Positions 9,011 to 16,550 of a stretch of DNA of 26,774 bases are shown in pieces. This stretch comes from DASVBJ01 sp036375895. Lineage in GTDB: Bacteria; Actinomycetota; Actinomycetes; JACCUZ01. Position 1 is the stretch's first letter. Every line of letters starts with the position of its first letter. The notes under the pieces were generated by a model. That model did no database searches and had not been told where the DNA came from. It saw only the letters and a list, made by a program, of their open reading frames with translations. The position numbers and the translations under genes are program-made. The stretch lies in assembly GCA_036375895.1 (NCBI GenBank), contig DASVBJ010000200.1, forward strand, positions 1 through 26,774, written 5' to 3'.

Positions 9011-9157
9011 CACCCCGGCAGCGATCCACCCCACCCCGGCAGCGATCATGCACGTTCCGTCGCCCCCGCCGCCCCCGCCACCCCCACCCCGGCAGCGATC
9101 ATGCACGATCCGTCGCCCTCCCGGGACCGCCGACCGACGGAACGTGCATGATCGCTG
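9011..9157. repeat. intergenic repeat cluster with perfect 23-bp inverted pair
   Basis: Three direct copies begin CACCCCGGCAGCGATC at 9011, 9032 and 9085. The first stops after that 16-nt block; the second (9032-9062) and third (9085-9115) go on through ATGCACG to CCGTCG and differ at one base (T or A at the 25th position). A fourth copy is inverted: 9135-9157 is the exact reverse complement of 9040-9062, 23 bp. The gap holds C-rich filler. The cluster lies between the 3' end of the serine hydrolase gene and the phoH start. The pair could form a long hairpin and end transcription. The arrangement does not fit CRISPR. The origin is unknown. Confidence 0.8.
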
Positions 9158-9178
9158 CGAGAGGGGGGGGTGAGTGGG

Positions 9179-10522
9179 TCAGGCGCCGAAGGGGCGGGGG
9201 TCCCGGGTGACCGGGTAGGTCGCCCAGTAGAGCCGGTCCACGGTGCCGTCCTCGCGGCGTACGACCCGCAGCAGCTCGCCCTGCTCGCGGCCGGACACCA
9301 CCCGCAGCAGGTCGGGCTCCTCCTCGGCGAACACGGACGGCGGCCGGGACCGGGCCGCGCCGACCGCCGCGGCGTGCAGGCGGCCGGCCCGCGCGGTGAA
9401 CTCGTACTGCGTGCCCTCCGACCACCACACCCCGAGCAGCTCCTCGACGTACGGCGGGACCGGCGGGCCAGGTCGCCACGGCTCGGGCGGCTGCGGGTCG
9501 CCGTCGAGCACGGCGAGCACCAGGTCCACCGCCAGGCCGCCCGGGTCGGCGCCCGCCGAGGTGTTCGCGAGCACGGCCGCCCCCACCCGCTCGGCCCGGC
9601 GGACGGCGAGCCCCGCGAGGAAGCCCGGCATGGCCCCGTCGTGCCCCACGAGCACCCGATCGCCTCGCCGGTGCAGCATCAGCCCCAGCCCCCAGCCGAG
9701 CGTCCAGCCGTCGAGGTCGGCCATCACCTGCGGGTGGCACATCTCCTCGACGGTGTCCGGGTGCAGCACCCGCTCGGCCGGGTCCGCGAGGAAGGCCGCC
9801 CAGCGCCCGAGGTCGGCCGTCGTCGACCACAGCTCGGCGGCCGGGGCGAAGGCGTTGCCGGGGAACTCCGGCTCCACGTGCACCCGGTCGGCGTAGGGGT
9901 CGGTGAGGTAGCCGAGGGCGTACGGCGGCTGCCGCCGGGGGGTGGTCCTGGTCATGCCGAGCGGGAGGAGCACCCGCTCGTGCAGGACGGTCTCCCACGG
10001 CTCGCGCCGGATGCGGGAGACCACCTCGCCGAGCAGCGCGTAGGCCAGGTTGGAGTAGTGGTGCCGGCGCGCCGGCGGCAGGACGGCCTCGGCGTCCTCG
10101 AGCCCGGCCAGCAGCGCGTCGACGGACGGTCCCTCCGGCTGCTCCCAGATGTCGCCCACGGGCTCACGCTGGAGCCCGGACAGGTGCGCCAGCATCCGCC
10201 GCACGGTCAGGTCGGCGTGCCGCCGACCCGGCAGGTGGCGGCCGAGGGGGTCGTCGAGGTCGAGCAGCCCCTCCTCGCGGCACTGCATGACGAGGACCGC
10301 CGTGAAGGTCTTGGTGATCGATCCGATGCGGAACTGAGTGTCGGTCGTCGGCAGCGCCGCCGGGTCGTCCGCGTCGGACGTGCCGACGGCGCCGGACCAC
10401 AGCGGCTCGCCACGGCGTACGACGGTCGCGGCGACCCCGGTCGACCGCCACTCGGCCTGGCGCCGGGCCAGGGTGAGGTCGAGGCCGGATCTCACCGGCT
10501 CGGGCAGCGGTCGCGCGCTCAC
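9179..10522 (-). CDS. serine hydrolase, class C beta-lactamase family
   Basis: 447 residues of the beta-lactamase/penicillin-binding-protein fold (PF00144 type). The catalytic tetrad motif is SITK at 68-71, followed by YSN at 156-158 and the third motif as HDG at 294-296 in VGHDGAMPGF. There is no signal peptide, so a cytoplasmic esterase or peptidase is more likely than a drug-inactivating beta-lactamase. About 130 residues follow the core, matching the extra C-terminal domain many members have. The GTG start at 10522 overlaps the HIT gene stop as GTGA, so it is translated from the HIT transcript. The substrate cannot be predicted. Confidence 0.87.
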   Translation of the reverse strand: MSARPLPEPVRSGLDLTLARRQAEWRSTGVAATVVRRGEPLWSGAVGTSDADDPAALPTTDTQFRIGSITKTFTAVLVMQCREEGLLDLDDPLGRHLPGRRHADLTVRRMLAHLSGLQREPVGDIWEQPEGPSVDALLAGLEDAEAVLPPARRHHYSNLAYALLGEVVSRIRREPWETVLHERVLLPLGMTRTTPRRQPPYALGYLTDPYADRVHVEPEFPGNAFAPAAELWSTTADLGRWAAFLADPAERVLHPDTVEEMCHPQVMADLDGWTLGWGLGLMLHRRGDRVLVGHDGAMPGFLAGLAVRRAERVGAAVLANTSAGADPGGLAVDLVLAVLDGDPQPPEPWRPGPPVPPYVEELLGVWWSEGTQYEFTARAGRLHAAAVGAARSRPPSVFAEEEPDLLRVVSGREQGELLRVVRREDGTVDRLYWATYPVTRDPRPFGA

Positions 10523-10863
10523 CCGGGCGGCCAGCCCATCGGACGGCCGGCGAGGACGTGACCGTGCACGTGGAAGACCGACTGTCCCGACGACGGCCCG
10601 GTGTTGAACACCAGCCGGAACTCGGCGTGGCCGTCCTCCCCTGCCACGGCCCGTCCCTCGGTGACCAGCTCGGCGAGGGTCGCCGGGTCGGCCTCGGCGA
10701 GCGACGCCACGTCCGGGTGGTGGTCGCGCGCGACGACGAGGACGTGGGTCGGGGCCTGCGGGTTGATGTCCCGGAAAGCGACCACGCGCTCGGACTCGCG
10801 GACCACGGTCGCCGGGACCTCGCCCGCCACGATGCCGCAGAACAGGCAGTTGCTCTCGGTCAT
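10519..10863 (-). CDS. HIT family nucleotide hydrolase/transferase
   Basis: A 114-residue HIT-domain protein of the HINT type, expected to hydrolyse AMP conjugates of amines or lysine. The histidine triad is HVHGHVLAG with H98, H100 and H102. The N-terminus CLFCGIVAGEVPA is typical, and its C6/C9 pair is a common zinc-site half. The length is normal. There is no ribosome site before the ATG. Instead TAGGGT ends 7 nt upstream, which suggests a leaderless transcript. It is followed, with overlapping stop and start, by the serine hydrolase gene and is divergent from the sigma factor gene. Confidence 0.92.
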   Translation of the reverse strand: MTESNCLFCGIVAGEVPATVVRESERVVAFRDINPQAPTHVLVVARDHHPDVASLAEADPATLAELVTEGRAVAGEDGHAEFRLVFNTGPSSGQSVFHVHGHVLAGRPMGWPPG

Positions 10864-10870
10864 GGCCCCG

Positions 10871-10876
10871 ACCCTA
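10871..10876 (-). promoter_or_regulatory. -10 box for leaderless HIT mRNA
   Basis: TAGGGT (minus strand) fits TANNNT and ends 7 nt before the HIT ATG. With no ribosome site between, transcription would begin at or beside the start codon. No clear -35 is seen. Confidence 0.5.
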
Positions 10877-11002
10877 TCGACCGGGCACTACGGCGAGCCG
10901 GTGTGCACGGCCGCGTCCCGACCGTGTAAACCGTTGCCGGACGTCGCACGTCCTACTGGCGTGGCACACATGGTGGCGACCAGACCCGTCTGGGGGAGAG
11001 CT

Positions 11003-11512
11003 GTGGAACCGGCGGTGACCTGGGACGCCGACGAGGCGATCACCCAGCTGTACGCCGCCCACTACCGCTCGCTCGTCCGGCTGGCCGCGCTGCTGGTGCG
11101 GGACTCCGGGCTCGCCGAGGAGATCGTGCAGGACGCCTTCATCGCGCTGCACGGCGCCTGGCGGAGGCTGCGCGACACGGACCGGGCGCTGGCCTATCTC
11201 CGCCAGTCGGTCGTCAACCGCTCGCGCTCCGCGCTGCGACACCACCAGGTGACCCTCAAGCACGCCCCGGCACCGATGCCCGACGTCGCGAGCGCCGAGC
11301 ACGGGGCACTCGGGCTGCTCGAGCACGAGGAGGTCGTCGCTGCCCTGCGCCGGCTGCCCGAGCGCCAGCGGGAGGTGCTGGTGCTGCGTTACTACGCCGA
11401 CCTGTCGGAGGCACAGATCGCCGAGGCGATCGGCATCAGCCGAGGGGCCGTCAAGAGCCACGCGTCCCGCGGCATGTCCGCCCTCCGCACGAGCCTGGAG
11501 CAGACGGCATGA
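11003..11512 (+). CDS. ECF-type sigma factor (SigE-like)
   Basis: 169 residues with the two-domain layout of an extracytoplasmic-function sigma factor. Region 2 (about 12-75) contains YRSLVRLAALLVRDSGLAEE and VQDAFIALHGAWRRL; region 4 (about 113-165) contains LPERQREVLVLRYYADLSEA followed by the helix-turn-helix ISRGAVKSHASRGMSALR. GTG at 11003 is preferred because GGGGGAG lies just upstream; an in-frame ATG at 10970 is possible but lacks a good site. Its stop overlaps the next start as ATGA, so the downstream membrane protein is translationally coupled, as an anti-sigma factor often is. The target promoters are unknown. Confidence 0.9.
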   Translation: MEPAVTWDADEAITQLYAAHYRSLVRLAALLVRDSGLAEEIVQDAFIALHGAWRRLRDTDRALAYLRQSVVNRSRSALRHHQVTLKHAPAPMPDVASAEHGALGLLEHEEVVAALRRLPERQREVLVLRYYADLSEAQIAEAIGISRGAVKSHASRGMSALRTSLEQTA

Positions 11513-12597
11513 ACAAGCCCACCGACCTGGACCCGCTGCGCGAGGACGCCGTCACCGCGCGCCTGCGCCGAGCGTTGCACGCGGAGGCCGAGACCGTCGT
11601 CCCGGCCGGCGACGGGCTCCGCCGGATCAGGGCCGGGATAGAGACGGCCGGCACCCGCACCTGGTGGCGCCGCCCCGGCGTCGCCCTCGCCGCCGCTGCC
11701 GTCGTCGGCGTCCTGGCCGGCGGCCTCGCCGTGACCCTGGGCGACGACACCGAGCAGACCACCGTGGTGGCCGACCCGGACGACAGCACCCCGGTCACGC
11801 CCACCCACGCGGACAGCACCCAGCCGCAGTCCACGACCAGCGCCCCGACCTCGCCCAGCGCGACGGCCACCACCGCGCAGGCCGGCGACGTCACGGTGTT
11901 CGTCTACTACCTGCGCGACGTCGTCGGCGCCGGGCCGCGGCTCTTCCGCGAGAGGCACACGACCGCCGAGGTCAGCGGCGGCCCGATCGCCACCGCGGTC
12001 ACCGAGATGTTCGGCGACCGGGCGAACGACCCGGACTACACGTCGCTCTGGCCGGCGGGCACGAAGGTGCTCGACGTGACGACGTCAGGTGGCACCGCCA
12101 CCGTCGACCTGTCCAGGGAGGCCACCGATGGCCAGGCCGGGTCGGCGTTCGAGGCGGCCAGCCTGCAGCAGCTGGTCTGGACGGTCACCGCCACCGACAA
12201 GTCCGTCAGCCGGGTCAAGCTGCTGGTCGAGGGCAAGCCGGTCACCACGTTGTGGGGACACGTGCAGGTCGGCGCCCAGCCGATGGCCCGCGAGGACGGC
12301 CTCTCGGTCCGAGCCCTCCAGTGGATCCTTGCCCCGACCCAGGGCGCGCGCGTCGGCTCCCCGGTGCAGGTGGAGGTCAACGGCACCGGCTACGAGGGAA
12401 CGGTGACCATCAAGGTCTTCAGCGGAGCGACCGAGGTTGCCTCGACGTTCGTCACCACCGAGATGGGCGCCCTGAAGGACGGCAGCACGACCATCGACCT
12501 GCCGCCGGGCGACTACACCATCAAGGTCTACGACGAGTACGGCGAGAACGGCGACCTGCGTGAGTGGGACAGCAAGGACTTCCACGTCGGGCAGTGA
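11509..12597 (+). CDS. membrane GerMN-Gmad2 protein, candidate anti-sigma factor
   Basis: 362 residues. A cytoplasmic part of about 52 residues is followed by one membrane helix (about 57-77), a Thr/Ser/Pro-rich extracellular linker (80-125), a GerMN-like domain (about 128-240, with VYYLRDV and WPAGTKVLDV) and a C-terminal Gmad2 immunoglobulin-like domain (about 260-360). GerMN and Gmad2 are named from spore germination proteins but occur widely in non-sporing actinobacteria as cell-surface domains. Coupling to an ECF sigma gene, and the topology of a short inner segment with a long outer sensor, suggest it restrains that sigma factor or reports envelope state. That role is inferred; no zinc anti-sigma motif is present. 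Confidence 0.85.
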   Translation: MNKPTDLDPLREDAVTARLRRALHAEAETVVPAGDGLRRIRAGIETAGTRTWWRRPGVALAAAAVVGVLAGGLAVTLGDDTEQTTVVADPDDSTPVTPTHADSTQPQSTTSAPTSPSATATTAQAGDVTVFVYYLRDVVGAGPRLFRERHTTAEVSGGPIATAVTEMFGDRANDPDYTSLWPAGTKVLDVTTSGGTATVDLSREATDGQAGSAFEAASLQQLVWTVTATDKSVSRVKLLVEGKPVTTLWGHVQVGAQPMAREDGLSVRALQWILAPTQGARVGSPVQVEVNGTGYEGTVTIKVFSGATEVASTFVTTEMGALKDGSTTIDLPPGDYTIKVYDEYGENGDLREWDSKDFHVGQ

Positions 12598-12678
12598 ACC
12601 CCTTGGGGACCAACGCCTCTGGCACTTTTCGAGCTCACCGGTCAGGCTGATCATGGACCTCGAAGGGCGGGGTTGGCG

Positions 12679-13362
12679 ATGGCTCTCGGGTACGGGCGGA
12701 CACGCAGGCTCGGCAGGTATGGCATCGCCGTGGTGACGGCCCTGGCAGCACTGATCGGTGGCGGGCTCGTCGTACCTGCTCCCGCGGCGGCGGCGACCAC
12801 GGCGTACCGCGTCGAGGCACGGCTACGGGACCTCGGCTACGCACCCGGCGACGTCGACGGGATCATCACCTCCCGAACCCGGCAGGCGCTGTGCGCGTGG
12901 CGGGACACCCACGGGCTGCCCGTCGGGCGCTACACGCTCACCAGCCGCGACGCGAGCTCGGTCCTCGCGGCGACGCGGCGGCCGTACACGTCGCGGTCCA
13001 ACGGGCTCTACATCACGAAGACCTGCCAGGTGCTCTACCAGGTGCGCAGCCACGCCTACCGCCGGATCGTCCGCGTGTCCACGGGCATGCCCGGCTACGA
13101 GACGCCGAGCGGGACGGGCTACGTCTGGCGCAAGTGGGCCGGCTGGCACGGGAGCAGCATCTACAGCGGCGCGCAGATGTACGACTCCATCTACTTCCGG
13201 CGTGACCGGCCCGGCATCGCGATACACGGCTCCGCGACCAACAGCCTGGTGAAGACCTACCCGGCGAGCCACGGCTGCGTGCGCACCTGGCGGCCGCAGA
13301 TCCACTACATCTTCCTCGAGACCCCGATCGGGACGAAGGTCGTCGTCTACGGCCACTACTGA
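12679..13362 (+). CDS. secreted L,D-transpeptidase (YkuD) with peptidoglycan-binding domain
   Basis: 227 residues. A signal peptide has a basic start, a hydrophobic core at about 14-33 and an Ala-rich cleavage region ending near residue 39. A PG_binding_1-like domain follows (about 43-95, with RLRDLGYAPGDVDG). The YkuD catalytic domain (about 108-227) has H183 in IAIHGSATNS and the active SHGCVR motif with catalytic C200. It would form 3-3 peptide cross-links or attach proteins in the wall. The ATG at 12679 follows a G-rich site; a TTG two codons earlier is possible. It lies 81 nt after the GerMN gene and its 3' end overlaps the convergent rsmE by 7 bp. Confidence 0.9.
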   Translation: MALGYGRTRRLGRYGIAVVTALAALIGGGLVVPAPAAAATTAYRVEARLRDLGYAPGDVDGIITSRTRQALCAWRDTHGLPVGRYTLTSRDASSVLAATRRPYTSRSNGLYITKTCQVLYQVRSHAYRRIVRVSTGMPGYETPSGTGYVWRKWAGWHGSSIYSGAQMYDSIYFRRDRPGIAIHGSATNSLVKTYPASHGCVRTWRPQIHYIFLETPIGTKVVVYGHY

Positions 13363-14105
13363 CCGGGGGCGTCCCAGCGCCCGCTCAGGGCGGACAGCAC
13401 CGACAGTGCCGCAACCCCGGCCGTCGACGTCCGGAGCACCGTCGGTCCGAGGCGGTACGCCGTGGCGCCGGCGCGGTCGAACTCCTCGAGCTCGGCCGGG
13501 CTGACGCCTCCCTCCGGTCCCACCACCACGACCACGTCCCCTGAGCGGGGGACGTCGAGGGCGGCCAGCGGCAGGTCGGCCTCCTCGTGCAGCACCACGC
13601 CGAGCGCGGCCGAGCGCAGCCGGGCGGCCACCTGGTCGGTGCCGGCCACCGCGGTCACCTCCGGCACGTGCGGCCGCCGAGCCTGCTTGGCCGCCTCGCG
13701 CGCGGCCGAGCGCCACCGGGCGAGCGCCTTGTCGGCCCGGTCGGCCCTCCACCGGGTGATGCAGCGGGCGGCGGCCCAGGGCACCACCACGTCGACGCCG
13801 ACCTCGGTCATCGTCTCGACGGCGAGCTCGCCCCGGTCGCCTTTGGGCAGCGCCTGGACGACGACGAGCCGCGGCTGCGGGGCCGGGATGAGCGACCGCC
13901 CGCACACCTCGAGCTCGAGGTGGTCGCGTCCGGCCGCGAGCACCCGGCAGTCGGCGACCAGCCCACGACCGTCGCTGAGCAGGACCCGCTCCCCCGGCCC
14001 GAGCCGGCGGACGGTGGCGGCGTGGCGGCCCTCCGGCCCGTCGAGGACGACCCGGTCGCCGTCGTCCAGCCGACCGTCGTCGACGAGGAAGACGGGAGCG
14101 CTCAC
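13356..14105 (-). CDS. rsmE: 16S rRNA m3U1498 methyltransferase RsmE
   Basis: 249 residues of the SPOUT class. An N-terminal PUA-like part covers about 1-70 (HAATVRRLGPGERVLLSDG). The C-terminal knotted methyltransferase domain contains QALPKGDRGELAVETMTEVG, the SAM-binding VVGPEGG at 194-200 and LGPTVLRTSTAG at 219-230. It methylates U1498 of 16S rRNA. Start is GTG at 14105, 21 nt after the dnaJ stop, with only a weak ribosome site. It ends the hrcA-dnaJ-rsmE run. Its stop codon lies within the convergent transpeptidase gene end (7 bp shared). Confidence 0.93.
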   Translation of the reverse strand: MSAPVFLVDDGRLDDGDRVVLDGPEGRHAATVRRLGPGERVLLSDGRGLVADCRVLAAGRDHLELEVCGRSLIPAPQPRLVVVQALPKGDRGELAVETMTEVGVDVVVPWAAARCITRWRADRADKALARWRSAAREAAKQARRPHVPEVTAVAGTDQVAARLRSAALGVVLHEEADLPLAALDVPRSGDVVVVVGPEGGVSPAELEEFDRAGATAYRLGPTVLRTSTAGVAALSVLSALSGRWDAPGQ

Positions 14106-14126
14106 GGCGTGGACGCGCGCACCGGG

Positions 14127-15242
14127 TCAGCGCTGGTTGAAGGCGTCGCGCAGGCGGGCGAAGAGGCCCTGCTGCCCCGCCGAGACCTGGCCGCTCACCG
14201 GGCCCTCCTCGCCGCGCAGGGCGGCCAGCTTGCGCAGCAGCTCCTCCTGCTCCGCGTCGAGCCGGGTCGGCGTCTGCACCTCGATGTGCACGACGAGCTC
14301 GCCGCGGCCGGCTGCCCGCAGGTGCGCGACGCCGAGCCCGGGCAGGGTCACCGACTGGCCGGACTGGGTGCCCGGGCGGACCTCGACCGACTGGGGGCCG
14401 TCGAGCGTCTCGAGCTCGACCGTGGTGCCGAGCGCCGCTGCGGTCATGGGCACCGCCACCGTGCAGTGCAGGTCGTCACCACGACGCTGGAAGAGCGGGT
14501 GCGGACGCTCGACGATCTCGACGAAGAGGTCGCCCGCCGGGCCACCACCGGGCCCTGCCTCGCCCTCGCCGGAGAGCTGGATGCGGGTGCCGCTGTCGAC
14601 ACCGGGCGGGATCTTCACCTTGAGCGTGCGACGGGTGCGGACGCGACCGTCACCGCCGCACTCGACGCACGGCGACGGGATCACCGTGCCGTACCCCTGG
14701 CAGGCCGAGCACGGCCGGGCCGTCATGACCTGACCCAGGAAGGATCGGGTGACCTGCTGCACCTCGCCGCGACCGTGACAGATGTCGCAGACCTTCGGCG
14801 ACGTGCCGGGGGCCGCGCCCTCGCCGCCGCAGGTCTGGCACGTGGTCGCGGTGTCGACCTGCAGCTCGCGCGCCACGCCGAACGTCGCCTCGGCGAGGTC
14901 GACCTGGACGCGGATGAGCGCGTCCTGTCCCCGGCGCTGGCGCGGGCGCGGGCCGCGCGCGGACGCGGCGCCGCCGAAGAAGGCGTCCATGATGTCGGAG
15001 AAGCCGAACCCGCTGCCGAAGCCGCCTCCGGTGGAGTAGGGGTCGGCGCCGAGGTCGTGCAGCTCCCGCCTCTTGGGGTCGGAGAGCACCTCGTAGGCCT
15101 TGGTGACCTCCTTGAAGCGCTCCTCCTCGTCGGGGTTGACGTCGGGGTGCAGCTCGCGCGCCAGCCGCCGGTAGGCCTTCTTGATCTGCTCCGGCGTCGC
15201 GTCCCGGGGGACGCCGAGCACGGCGTAGTAGTCGGTCGCCAC
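14127..15242 (-). CDS. dnaJ: chaperone protein DnaJ
   Basis: 371 residues, a type I Hsp40 co-chaperone of DnaK. The J domain at 1-70 has the HPD motif at 32-34. A Gly/Phe-rich linker follows (STGGGFGSGFGF). The zinc-finger region has four CxxCxGxG repeats: CQTCGGEG, CDICHGRG, CSACQGYG and CVECGGDG. Then come the substrate-binding domains with PPGVDSGTRIQLSGEGE. The position next to hrcA and away from dnaK marks it as the second actinobacterial DnaJ. GTG at 15242 directly abuts the hrcA stop codon with no spacer, so translation is coupled. Confidence 0.96.
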   Translation of the reverse strand: MATDYYAVLGVPRDATPEQIKKAYRRLARELHPDVNPDEEERFKEVTKAYEVLSDPKRRELHDLGADPYSTGGGFGSGFGFSDIMDAFFGGAASARGPRPRQRRGQDALIRVQVDLAEATFGVARELQVDTATTCQTCGGEGAAPGTSPKVCDICHGRGEVQQVTRSFLGQVMTARPCSACQGYGTVIPSPCVECGGDGRVRTRRTLKVKIPPGVDSGTRIQLSGEGEAGPGGGPAGDLFVEIVERPHPLFQRRGDDLHCTVAVPMTAAALGTTVELETLDGPQSVEVRPGTQSGQSVTLPGLGVAHLRAAGRGELVVHIEVQTPTRLDAEQEELLRKLAALRGEEGPVSGQVSAGQQGLFARLRDAFNQR

Positions 15243-16262
15243 CTACGACCCCGCCACGATCTTGCCGACGTACCGTGCCACTGCGCGTACCGCTCCCATC
15301 GTTCCGGGGTAGTCCATGCGGGTCGGGCCGAGGACACCGAGCTTGGCCAGCGCCTCGGTCTCGGTGCCGTAGCCGACGCTGACGACCGAGGTGCTCGCCA
15401 GTCCCTCGTGAGGGTTCTCGTGGCCGATCCGGACGGTGAGCACCGACGGGTCGGTCGCCTCCCCGAGCAGCCGGAGGAGCACGACCTGCTCCTCGAGGGC
15501 CTCGAGCACCGGGTGGATCGACAGCGGGAAGTCCGGGCCGAACCGCGCCAGGTTGGCAGCGCCGCCGATGACGACCCGCTCCTCCTGCTGCTCGGCCAGC
15601 GTCTCGAGCAGGGCGGTGAGGACGGCGACGACCGACGGCCGGTCCTCCGCAGGGAACCGTCCGCCGAGCTCGGCGAGACAGTCAGGAGCGTCGACCAGCC
15701 GGGCACCCGACACGGCGGCGTTGAGCTGAGCCCGCAGCTCGCCGAGCAGGACGTCGGTGACCTCGCCGGGGCAGTCGACGACCCGCTGCTCGACCCGGCC
15801 GGTGTTGGTGATCAGCACGACGAGCACCCGGTGGGTCGTCAACGCGACCAGCTCCACGTGGCGGACCGAGGAACGGGTGAGCGAGGGGTACTGGACGACG
15901 GCGACCTGCCGGGTGAGCTGCGCCAGCAGCCGGACGGTCCGCGACACGATGTCGTCGAGGTCGACCGCGTTGTCGAGGAAGGACTGGATGGCTCGTCGCT
16001 CGGCGCTCGACAGGGGCTTGACCGTGGACAGCCGATCGACGAAGAGGCGGTAACCCTTGTCGGTCGGGATGCGCCCGGCACTGGTGTGCGGCTGGGCGAT
16101 GTAGCCCTCGTCCTCCAGCGCGGCCATGTCGTTGCGGATCGTCGCCGGCGACACACCCAGGTTGTGCCGCTCCACGAGGGCCTTCGACCCCACCGGCTCC
16201 TGCGTGGAGACGTAGTCCTCGACGATGGCGCGCAGCACGTCGAGCTTGCGATCCTCCAGCAC
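15243..16262 (-). CDS. hrcA: heat-inducible transcription repressor HrcA
   Basis: 339 residues. HrcA binds CIRCE operators and represses heat-shock genes, normally stabilised by GroE. A winged-helix N-terminus is seen (VGSKALVERHNLGVSPATIRNDMAALEDEGYI, split here only by description, residues about 24-57), followed by the typical TSAGRIPTDKGYRLFVDRL and a C-terminal domain with VIGGAANL and LGVLGPTRMDYP. GTG at 16262 is chosen because GGAGGT lies exactly 6 nt upstream. A longer frame from TTG at 16304 would start inside the operator and is rejected. It is presumably autoregulated through the CIRCE element just upstream. Confidence 0.96.
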   Translation of the reverse strand: MLEDRKLDVLRAIVEDYVSTQEPVGSKALVERHNLGVSPATIRNDMAALEDEGYIAQPHTSAGRIPTDKGYRLFVDRLSTVKPLSSAERRAIQSFLDNAVDLDDIVSRTVRLLAQLTRQVAVVQYPSLTRSSVRHVELVALTTHRVLVVLITNTGRVEQRVVDCPGEVTDVLLGELRAQLNAAVSGARLVDAPDCLAELGGRFPAEDRPSVVAVLTALLETLAEQQEERVVIGGAANLARFGPDFPLSIHPVLEALEEQVVLLRLLGEATDPSVLTVRIGHENPHEGLASTSVVSVGYGTETEALAKLGVLGPTRMDYPGTMGAVRAVARYVGKIVAGS

Positions 16263-16268
16263 TCGCGC

Positions 16269-16274
16269 ACCTCC
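16269..16274 (-). promoter_or_regulatory. ribosome binding site fixing the hrcA start
   Basis: GGAGGT on the minus strand with a 6-nt spacer to GTG. It decides in favour of this start over the upstream TTG. Confidence 0.8.
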
Positions 16275-16278
16275 GACC

Positions 16279-16303
16279 TGGCACTCGTTCGGCTCGAGTG
16301 CCA
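16279..16303. promoter_or_regulatory. CIRCE operator (HrcA binding site)
   Basis: TGGCACTC (16279-16286), nine bases, GAGTGCCA (16296-16303) is a perfect inverted repeat with the exact 9-nt spacing of CIRCE (consensus TTAGCACTC-N9-GAGTGCTAA). It lies in the hrcA 5' region, directly downstream of the candidate -10 box, so HrcA bound here would block the promoter. Confidence 0.92.
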
Positions 16304-16309
16304 AGTGTA
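16304..16309 (-). promoter_or_regulatory. -10 box of hrcA promoter
   Basis: TACACT on the minus strand fits TANNNT. The expected start point falls inside the CIRCE element, the classical layout for HrcA repression. No good -35 is evident. Confidence 0.6.
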
Positions 16310-16334
16310 CGTCGAGGCGGTGACGTGCGGCGAT

Positions 16335-16523
16335 TCAGAGCGGGGGCGCGCTGCGCTGCCGCGGCGGAGCGCCGGTGAGCACCGGGCGACGGTAGTCGCA
16401 GTATCGGCAGCTGACGAGGAACCCGTCGTCGATGCGGAGGGCGACGAGCGCCCAGAGCTCACGGCATTCGGGGCAGAGGTGCCCTGCGGCTCGCCGTAGC
16501 CGGGTGCGGCTCGAACGGGTCAT
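16335..16523 (-). CDS. small zinc-ribbon protein, 62 aa, unknown function
   Basis: The product is basic at its N-terminus (MTRSSRTRLRRAAG), then has CPEC at 17-20 and CRYC at 39-42, a C-x2-C...C-x2-C arrangement expected to bind one zinc as a ribbon, and ends in a Pro/Arg-rich tail. The ATG at 16523 has AGAGGAA about 9 nt upstream. I do not recognise a family. A short basic zinc ribbon could bind nucleic acid or a protein partner; this is inference. It lies just upstream of the hrcA promoter, same strand, and has an unusually structured G-rich leader (16524-16645). The alternative overlapping frame lacks cysteine pairs. Confidence 0.7.
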   Translation of the reverse strand: MTRSSRTRLRRAAGHLCPECRELWALVALRIDDGFLVSCRYCDYRRPVLTGAPPRQRSAPPL

Positions 16524-16550
16524 GCGTGTGCATTCCTCTCGCTTGACGAG

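Noticed and set aside
8927..9106. N-terminal extension of PhoH with polyglycine
   Set aside because: It is encoded by the C-rich repeat cluster and ends before the family-typical N-terminus; ATG at 8926 is preferred.
9011..9157. CRISPR array
   Set aside because: There are only two near-complete direct copies, unequal spacing, one inverted copy and no cas genes.
9179..10522. Antibiotic-resistance beta-lactamase
   Set aside because: The SxxK/YxN motifs fit the broad serine-hydrolase family, but there is no signal peptide, and chromosomal linkage to HIT gives no reason to infer drug resistance.
10929..10955. ECF-type promoter (AAACC, 16 nt, CGTC) before the sigma factor
   Set aside because: The match to a GGAAC-N16-CGTT consensus is weak and could be chance; not enough for a feature.
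13587..16499. 970-codon open frame on the plus strand across rsmE, dnaJ and hrcA
   Set aside because: It is a shadow frame caused by high GC; the opposite strand holds three well-recognised genes and the product is low-complexity.
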